From positions 558,001-622,000 of the forward strand of contig NZ_BLLG01000001.1 of assembly GCF_011766325.1 (NCBI RefSeq): a DNA stretch of 64,000 bases. Reading direction: 5' to 3'. The notes under the pieces are model-generated. The model worked only from the letters and a program-made list of their open reading frames with translations, was not told the DNA's origin and ran no database searches. A program made the position numbers and the translations under genes. This stretch comes from Streptomyces pacificus (GTDB taxonomy: Bacteria; Actinomycetota; Actinomycetes; Streptomycetales; Streptomycetaceae). Shown here piece by piece: positions 57,624-64,000 of the stretch. Positions within the stretch are counted from its first letter, which is position 1. Each line of letters begins with the position of its first letter.

Positions 57624-58562
57624 ATGGCGGCGGCAGGCGCACTGGCGGGGGCGGCGGCCCTGGTGGCGCTGGCGGTGGGGGTCCTGGGGGCGGCGTGCGG
57701 AGCGGGCGGCGAACCCCGGGACGGAGATCGGCCCGGCCCGGTCGCCGGAGCCCGGAGAGCGGCCACGTCCGGCGGCGCATCACCCGGTGGGGCCCCGCTC
57801 GTGGGCGTCCCACCGCTTGCTGCCCCGCCCGACGGGGCCCGCCACCCCGGCGGAGTCGGGGCGCCGGACGTGCTCCTTCAGCCGGACGTGCTCCTTCAGC
57901 CGGGCGGGGGCCGCTCTTTCGACCTGATCGGCAGTCATTCGCTGGGCCATGTCGGGGCACGCTCCTTCGGTTCGGCCGGCGCTCATTCCTCCCGCTCGGT
58001 CCTGGACCGCCCGTCCGGCTCGGCCGGGGTCCGTTCCTCGGGCTCAGGCGAGGCCCACGTCCTCGGCTCGCCCGCCGCGCTCGGCTCGCCCGCCGCGGGC
58101 GAAGGGGTGGCGCTGCGGGCGTACGGGTGGTTCACTCCGCCCGGTTCCGTCGTTGTGCCGACGGCTGTAGCGCGGACCGCGCTCACCTACGACCGGATGC
58201 TTGTGCCGCCGGGGGCGTGGATCGTGGTGGAGCAGTCGACCGAGCGCTCGGGGACCGTGGTGCGGGCCCGTGTGGGCGGGGTGAGGCCGGGGCACGCTTT
58301 CGGCGCCCATGTCCACACCGCTCCCTGCGAAGCGGATCCCGCGGCGGCGGGGCCGCACTACCAGCACCGGGCAGCGCCGGGCGCCCATCCCGCGAACGAA
58401 CTGTGGCTGGACTTCACCGCCGACAGCGCGGGGGAGGGCGGCGCCGAGACCCGGCACGCCTGGGGGCTGCGGCGTGGTGGGGCGCAGTCGGTCGTCCTGC
58501 ACGCCGAGCAGGGCGGCGCGGGAGTCCGGGTGGCCTGCTTCACGGTCCCGTTCGGGGGGTGA
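57624..58562 (+). CDS. Secreted Cu/Zn superoxide dismutase-like protein
   Basis: A 312-residue protein. An N-terminal hydrophobic segment (LAGAAALVALAVGVLGAACG) may be a lipoprotein signal; residues 30-165 are low complexity with repeated VLLQP and GAxS units. The C-terminal 150 residues resemble a SodC domain: FGAHVHTAPCEADPAAAGPH, then HRAAPGAHPANELWLDFTAD. Metal-binding His residues are partly present, so activity is uncertain. It probably acts outside the cell. Confidence 0.72.
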   Translation: MAAAGALAGAAALVALAVGVLGAACGAGGEPRDGDRPGPVAGARRAATSGGASPGGAPLVGVPPLAAPPDGARHPGGVGAPDVLLQPDVLLQPGGGRSFDLIGSHSLGHVGARSFGSAGAHSSRSVLDRPSGSAGVRSSGSGEAHVLGSPAALGSPAAGEGVALRAYGWFTPPGSVVVPTAVARTALTYDRMLVPPGAWIVVEQSTERSGTVVRARVGGVRPGHAFGAHVHTAPCEADPAAAGPHYQHRAAPGAHPANELWLDFTADSAGEGGAETRHAWGLRRGGAQSVVLHAEQGGAGVRVACFTVPFGG

Positions 58563-58593
58563 CGGCGAGGATCGTCTCACGCCGGGCGGACGG

Positions 58594-60534
<1,941 letters not shown>

Positions 60535-60870
60535 GTGCCCTCCTCCGTCGGCCCACCCGTACGGTACGGAACGACAGGGGCAGGCGGCTCGGTTCCATGC
60601 CGGAGCGGTCCGTCCGGCCGGGTCCCCGCTGTGGGCCGGTCGCGTGGCCGGGTCTTTCCCGCCGGTCGCCCTCGGTGGCCTCAGGTGGCCTCAGGTGGCC
60701 TCAGGGGTGGGGGCGTCGACGGGATCGCCCCCTGAAGGGCCGGGCCCGCGCCATGGTTGCGGCGCCGGATTGCACGGGACGGGTGCCGGGTAACGCAGTG
60801 GCGACATGGGCACGGCACTTCAAGGGTCTACTGCGCCGGTAATTCGTCCCGAAAGTCTTAGGGTTGGCGC
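60535..60870. other. Intergenic region with a short tandem repeat
   Basis: About 335 bases without a supported gene. GGTGGCCTCA is repeated three times in tandem at 60674-60703. The 3' part holds the promoter of the permease; TAGGGT at 60859 could be a -10 element for a near-leaderless message. Confidence 0.5.
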
Positions 60871-61650
60871 GTGCTGCTGCCGGTCAATGTGACGTTCGGG
60901 ATCGTCCTCGCCGTGCTCCTGGCCACCGCCGCCTGCGTCGCGGCCGTCGCCCACCTCGGTCCCGGCCGGGCCCGCGAGATGGTGGTCGCGGGCCTGCGCG
61001 CCGCGGTCCAGCTGGGCGCGGTCTCGCTCGTCATCGGCTGGGCGGTCCGCTCCGTCCCGCTGCTGTTCGCCTTCCTTCTGGTGATGTACGCCGTCGCCGT
61101 ACGCACCGCGGGCCGGCGCGTCACCCCGAACGGCACCTGGTGGCTCACGGCCCTGCCGATCGGCGCGGGCGTCGTCCCGGTCGTCGCCGTCCTGCTGCTC
61201 ACCGGCCTCGTCCCGGTGAAGGGCATCGCGCTCATCCCGGTGACCGGCATCCTCATCGGCGGCGGGCTGACCGCGACGGTGCTCGCCGGACGGCGCGCAC
61301 TCGACGAACTCGCCACCCGGCACGGGGAGGTCGAGGCCGGAATGGCGATCGGGTTGTCCGATCGCGACGCCCGGCTCGAGGTGGCCAGGGACGCGGCCGC
61401 CGACGCGCTGCTGCCGGGACTGGACCAGACCAGGACGGTGGGGCTCGTCACACTCCCGGGCGCGTTCGTCGGGATGCTGCTCGGCGGGGCGTCACCGCTC
61501 CAGGCGGGTGCGGTGCAGCTGTTCGTCCTCGTCGCGCTGATGGCGGTGCAGGCGGTCGCCGTCGCGGTGGTGCTGGAGCTGGTGTCGCGGGGACGCCTGC
61601 ACCGGGATCCCGCGGTCCCGTCGCCGAGGGGCGCCCGGCCGGGGACGTGA
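60871..61650 (+). CDS. UPF0014/FetB-type ABC transporter permease
   Basis: A 259-residue protein with about seven membrane segments. Family motifs are LGPGRAREMVVAGLRAAVQL near the N-terminus and GLVTLPGAFVGMLLGGASPL near residue 190-210, both typical of FetB (YbbM) permeases proposed to export iron. The GTG start is read directly. No ATPase gene (FetA) is adjacent, so the partner must be elsewhere. Confidence 0.85.
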   Translation: MLLPVNVTFGIVLAVLLATAACVAAVAHLGPGRAREMVVAGLRAAVQLGAVSLVIGWAVRSVPLLFAFLLVMYAVAVRTAGRRVTPNGTWWLTALPIGAGVVPVVAVLLLTGLVPVKGIALIPVTGILIGGGLTATVLAGRRALDELATRHGEVEAGMAIGLSDRDARLEVARDAAADALLPGLDQTRTVGLVTLPGAFVGMLLGGASPLQAGAVQLFVLVALMAVQAVAVAVVLELVSRGRLHRDPAVPSPRGARPGT

Positions 61651-61727
61651 GGGCTGGGGCGTGTCGGCCGGGGGCGGCCTTCTGGGGACATCGGCTCGCG
61701 GTCGGCGTCCCGTACGCTGGAGGGAGC

Positions 61728-61835
61728 GGAAGGGGAGTAGCCCTTCGCCGGAACGTCGACATACTGCCGGGCTCGCCCGGCCGGCGCCCGGAGGCGGCCG
61801 CGCAGCGGTTCGCCGGCGAGACCTTCGGCCAGCAG
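61728..61835 (+). promoter_or_regulatory. yybP-ykoY manganese riboswitch
   Basis: The conserved GGAAGGGGAGTAGC (61728-61741), GTCGACATAC (61755-61764), and GCGAGACCTTCGGCC (61816-61830) segments are present in order, with a paired GC-rich region between, as in the yybP-ykoY family (Mn2+ sensor). It sits about 105 bases upstream of a TMEM165/GDT1 gene, a family known to be controlled by this riboswitch. Confidence 0.85.
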
Positions 61836-61941
61836 TGACCATGACCTTCCATGGCCCCTGCCGAGCCGAAGCGACCCCTTGGAACGCTTTCTCTCAGGTC
61901 TCTCGGCACGGCAGGGCCCGACCGATCGGGGAATCTCCTCC

Positions 61942-62526
61942 GTGTTCAGTATCACGATCATGACGATCACCTTCGGCGTCGTCTTCCTCGCCGAACTCCC
62001 CGACAAGACGGCCATGGCCGGACTGGTGCTCGGCACCCGCTACCGCGCCTCGTACGTCTTCGTCGGAGTCGCCGCGGCCTTCGCCGTGCACGTCGCGCTG
62101 GCGATCGCGGCGGGCAGTGTGCTGACCCTGCTGCCGCAGCGGCTGGTGCAGGCGGTCGTCGGCGCGCTGTTCCTCGCCGGTGCGGCGATCTTGCTGCTGA
62201 AGAAGCCCGACGGCGACGACGAGAGCATCAAAGCCCCATCCGACCAGTCCTTCTGGAAGGTCTCCGGTGCGGGCTTCATGCTGATCCTGATCGCGGAGTT
62301 CGGCGATCTGACCCAGATCATGACCGCGAACCTCGCGGCCCGCTACGACGATCCGCTCTCCGTCGGCGTCGGTGCGGTACTGGCGCTGTGGACGGTCGCC
62401 GGACTGGGGATCGTCGGCGGGCGGACGCTGCTCACGTACCTGCCGCTGAGGCTGATCACGAGAATCGCGGCGGGGCTGATGCTGGTGCTCGCCGGGCTGA
62501 GCCTGTACGAGGCGGTCACCGGCTGA
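61942..62526 (+). CDS. TMEM165/GDT1 (UPF0016) family manganese exporter
   Basis: A 194-residue protein with six predicted membrane segments and the two family signatures: FLAELPDKTAMAGLVLGTRY near the start and LIAEFGDLTQIMTANLAARY in the second half. Members export Mn2+ (or exchange Ca2+/Mn2+ for protons). Control by the upstream riboswitch fits manganese detoxification. GTG at 61942 is chosen to begin just before the first segment; TTG at 61879 gives a longer form. Confidence 0.88.
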   Translation: MFSITIMTITFGVVFLAELPDKTAMAGLVLGTRYRASYVFVGVAAAFAVHVALAIAAGSVLTLLPQRLVQAVVGALFLAGAAILLLKKPDGDDESIKAPSDQSFWKVSGAGFMLILIAEFGDLTQIMTANLAARYDDPLSVGVGAVLALWTVAGLGIVGGRTLLTYLPLRLITRIAAGLMLVLAGLSLYEAVTG

Positions 62527-63302
62527 GCCCGCACGGGCCCGTCGGCCGAGGGACGGTGCGAGGCGGTGCGGTCCGGGCCCGGACCGGCGCGGCGCGGCGG
62601 TGCGGCGGTACGGCGCCGGTACCCGTGGTCCGGGGCGTGCGGGCGGCGCGCCCGCGGGCGCCCCGTTGCCCGCTTCCCCCTCTCCGGCTTTCTCGGTCTC
62701 CGCTGTCCCGAGCTCCCTCCTGGGAGTTCGCCCGGACGTCCGGCGTCGGCGGCGTTTCCGTCGGGAGGGTCCGGGTCCGGGTCCGGGTCCGGACTGGCGC
62801 GGAAGCGATTTGATTTGTATAGTGAAGGAACAAAGTGGCTTCCGCCCGTACACCCTGACCGGCGGGCGGAAGCCGCTCTGCTTCCAGGGCCCCGGTCGGC
62901 CGCCGGTGGTCCCGCTCTCCGGGGCGGATTCCCGGGGGCGACTCGGGCAAGGCGCTCCAGGTCGTCCAGGGGCGCCGGGTGCGACCACGGCCGTGCCGCT
63001 CACGGGCCGGCCGGCCGGCCGGTGGAGGAGGACCGCACCGAGAGCTCCGGGGCCCCCTGCCCCCTGCCCCTGCCCGCAGCGGCAGTCAGCGGGTCCGCCG
63101 GATCCGCCGCCGATGCCGTCCAGCTCACCGGATCCCGGGCGGACGTGCCCCGTCAGCGCGGCTTCCCTCCCTCACACCGCCCGCGGCTATGCGGCCCTGT
63201 CCGGCGCCCGGACGCCAGTCCTCCGCTCGGCGGGCCATAACCGCGCGAAACGCCCACGATGGGAGGAGCGGACGTGTGTGCTGCGGACGGGAGGGCTACG
63301 GC
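62527..63302. other. Intergenic region before the DHA2 transporter
   Basis: About 775 bases without a supported gene. It holds GGTCCG repeats near 62768-62790, a less GC-rich patch with TATAGT at 62818, and the terminator hairpin at 62837-62874. Confidence 0.5.
62837..62874 (+). terminator. Terminator hairpin
   Basis: GGCTTCCGCCCG and CGGGCGGAAGCC form a 12-bp perfect stem with a 14-base loop, followed by GCTCTGCTT. It may end the transcript of the Mn exporter or separate it from the DHA2 gene. Confidence 0.7.
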
Positions 63303-64000
63303 ATGGCGCGGGAAGCGAGCACGCCGGCACCCGGCCCCGGAACGGCACCGCGGCCCGGGGAGAGCCGGAGCCGCCGGGGTGTTCTCGTGGCGATCGGCGC
63401 GCTGCTGCTGGGCCTGCTGCTCGCCGCGCTCGACCAGACCATCGTGGCCACCGCACTGCCGACGATCGTCAGCGAGTTCGGCGGCCTGGAGCACCTCTCC
63501 TGGGTGGTCACCGCGTACATCCTCGCCTCCACCGCGGCGACCCCGCTCTGGGGCAAGCTCGGTGACCAGTACGGCCGCAAGAAGCTCTTCCAGACCGCGA
63601 TCGTCATCTTCCTGATCGGCTCCGCGCTGTGCGGCATCGCGCAGAGCATGCCGCAGCTGATCGCCTACCGGGCCGTCCAGGGGCTCGGCGGCGGCGGCCT
63701 GATCGTGCTGTCGATGGCGATCGTCGGCGACATCGTCTCCCCACGTGAACGAGGCCGCTACCAGGGCTTGTTCGGCGCGGTCTTCGGGGCGAGCAGTGTG
63801 CTCGGGCCGCTGCTCGGAGGCCTGTTCACCCAGCATCTCAGCTGGCGCTGGGTGTTCTACATCAATCTGCCCATCGGTGTGGTCGCGCTCTTCGTGATCG
63901 CCGCCGTACTGCACATCCCGGTCCGGCAGGGCCGGCGCACCATCGACTACCCGGGCACGGTTCTGATCGCCGCCGTCGCCACCTGCCTGGTCCTCGCCGC
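63303..64000 (+). CDS. DHA2 family (EmrB/QacA) drug transporter, partial
   Basis: The first 232 residues are in the window; the gene runs off the right edge. Motifs are LLAALDQTIVATALPTIVSE (motif D1), LGDQYGRKKLFQTAIVIFLI (motif A) and AVFGASSVLGPLLGGLFTQH (motif C), as in 14-segment drug:H+ antiporters. GGGAGGG lies 7 bases before the ATG. No regulator gene is seen next to it in the window. Confidence 0.9.
   Translation, partial: MAREASTPAPGPGTAPRPGESRSRRGVLVAIGALLLGLLLAALDQTIVATALPTIVSEFGGLEHLSWVVTAYILASTAATPLWGKLGDQYGRKKLFQTAIVIFLIGSALCGIAQSMPQLIAYRAVQGLGGGGLIVLSMAIVGDIVSPRERGRYQGLFGAVFGASSVLGPLLGGLFTQHLSWRWVFYINLPIGVVALFVIAAVLHIPVRQGRRTIDYPGTVLIAAVATCLVLA

Noticed and set aside
60674..60703. 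Three tandem GGTGGCCTCA copies as a CRISPR-like or operator array
   Set aside because: The units abut with no spacers and have no dyad symmetry; simple slippage is a better explanation.
62768..62823. GGTCCG repeats with TATAGT as a strong promoter
   Set aside because: No good -35 element at the right distance and a terminator hairpin follows at once; recorded only as part of the intergenic region.

Overview
The window is high-GC actinobacterial DNA, most likely Streptomyces. The chromosomal genes on the right (HelD-type helicase, DUF2277 protein, PhoD-like phosphatase, DedA-type protein, UPF0014 permease, a manganese riboswitch in front of a TMEM165/GDT1 protein, DHA2 transporter) are a typical Streptomyces set. 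All calls come from reading the sequence; no database search was run.

Bases 1 to about 51,331 are one integrated element, a siphovirus-type prophage that runs off the left edge. From left to right, nearly all on the minus strand, it holds: tail genes and tape measure (16-8465); tail chaperones G and G-T joined by a predicted -1 frameshift, then the tail tube and head-tail connector genes (8479-12033); capsid, a Prp-like cysteine protease, scaffold, MuF-like protein, portal and both terminase subunits (12437-19317); small genes and an HNH endonuclease (19581-20739). Next is an insert that looks like a Streptomyces conjugative element (about 22.6-29.4 kb): a Spd-like membrane protein, an FtsK/TraB-type DNA translocase, a second large membrane protein, several small genes, a Xis-like protein and a GntR/KorSA-like repressor. 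Two short plus-strand units and a block of small zinc-binding or DNA-binding proteins follow (29.8-34.9 kb), then a cytosine methyltransferase, DnaB helicase and an initiator gene carrying iterons (34.9-40.0 kb), RecT and a YqaJ-type exonuclease (42.5-44.4 kb), a run of small unknown genes (44.4-48.3 kb), a lysogeny switch of two divergent XRE regulators (48.6-49.5 kb), and a tyrosine integrase (49,921-51,270).

Immediately after the integrase, 51,290-51,331 reads as the 3' part of a tRNA-Val(UAC) gene. This is read as attR. The intact tRNA and attL, with the lysis genes, should lie left of base 1. No endolysin or holin is visible here.

From 51.3 to 64 kb the sequence is ordinary chromosome, with a HelD-family ATPase next to the element.

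The points most worth following are: phage and conjugation machinery in a single element; a phage-encoded Prp-like protease flanked by scaffold and capsid proteins sharing an N-terminal WFRLxRHD motif; an in-frame CCCTTTC slippery heptamer in the tail chaperone gene; origin-like iterons inside the initiator gene; an integrase with glycine where the first catalytic arginine is expected; and tandem repressor operators in front of the transfer operon.
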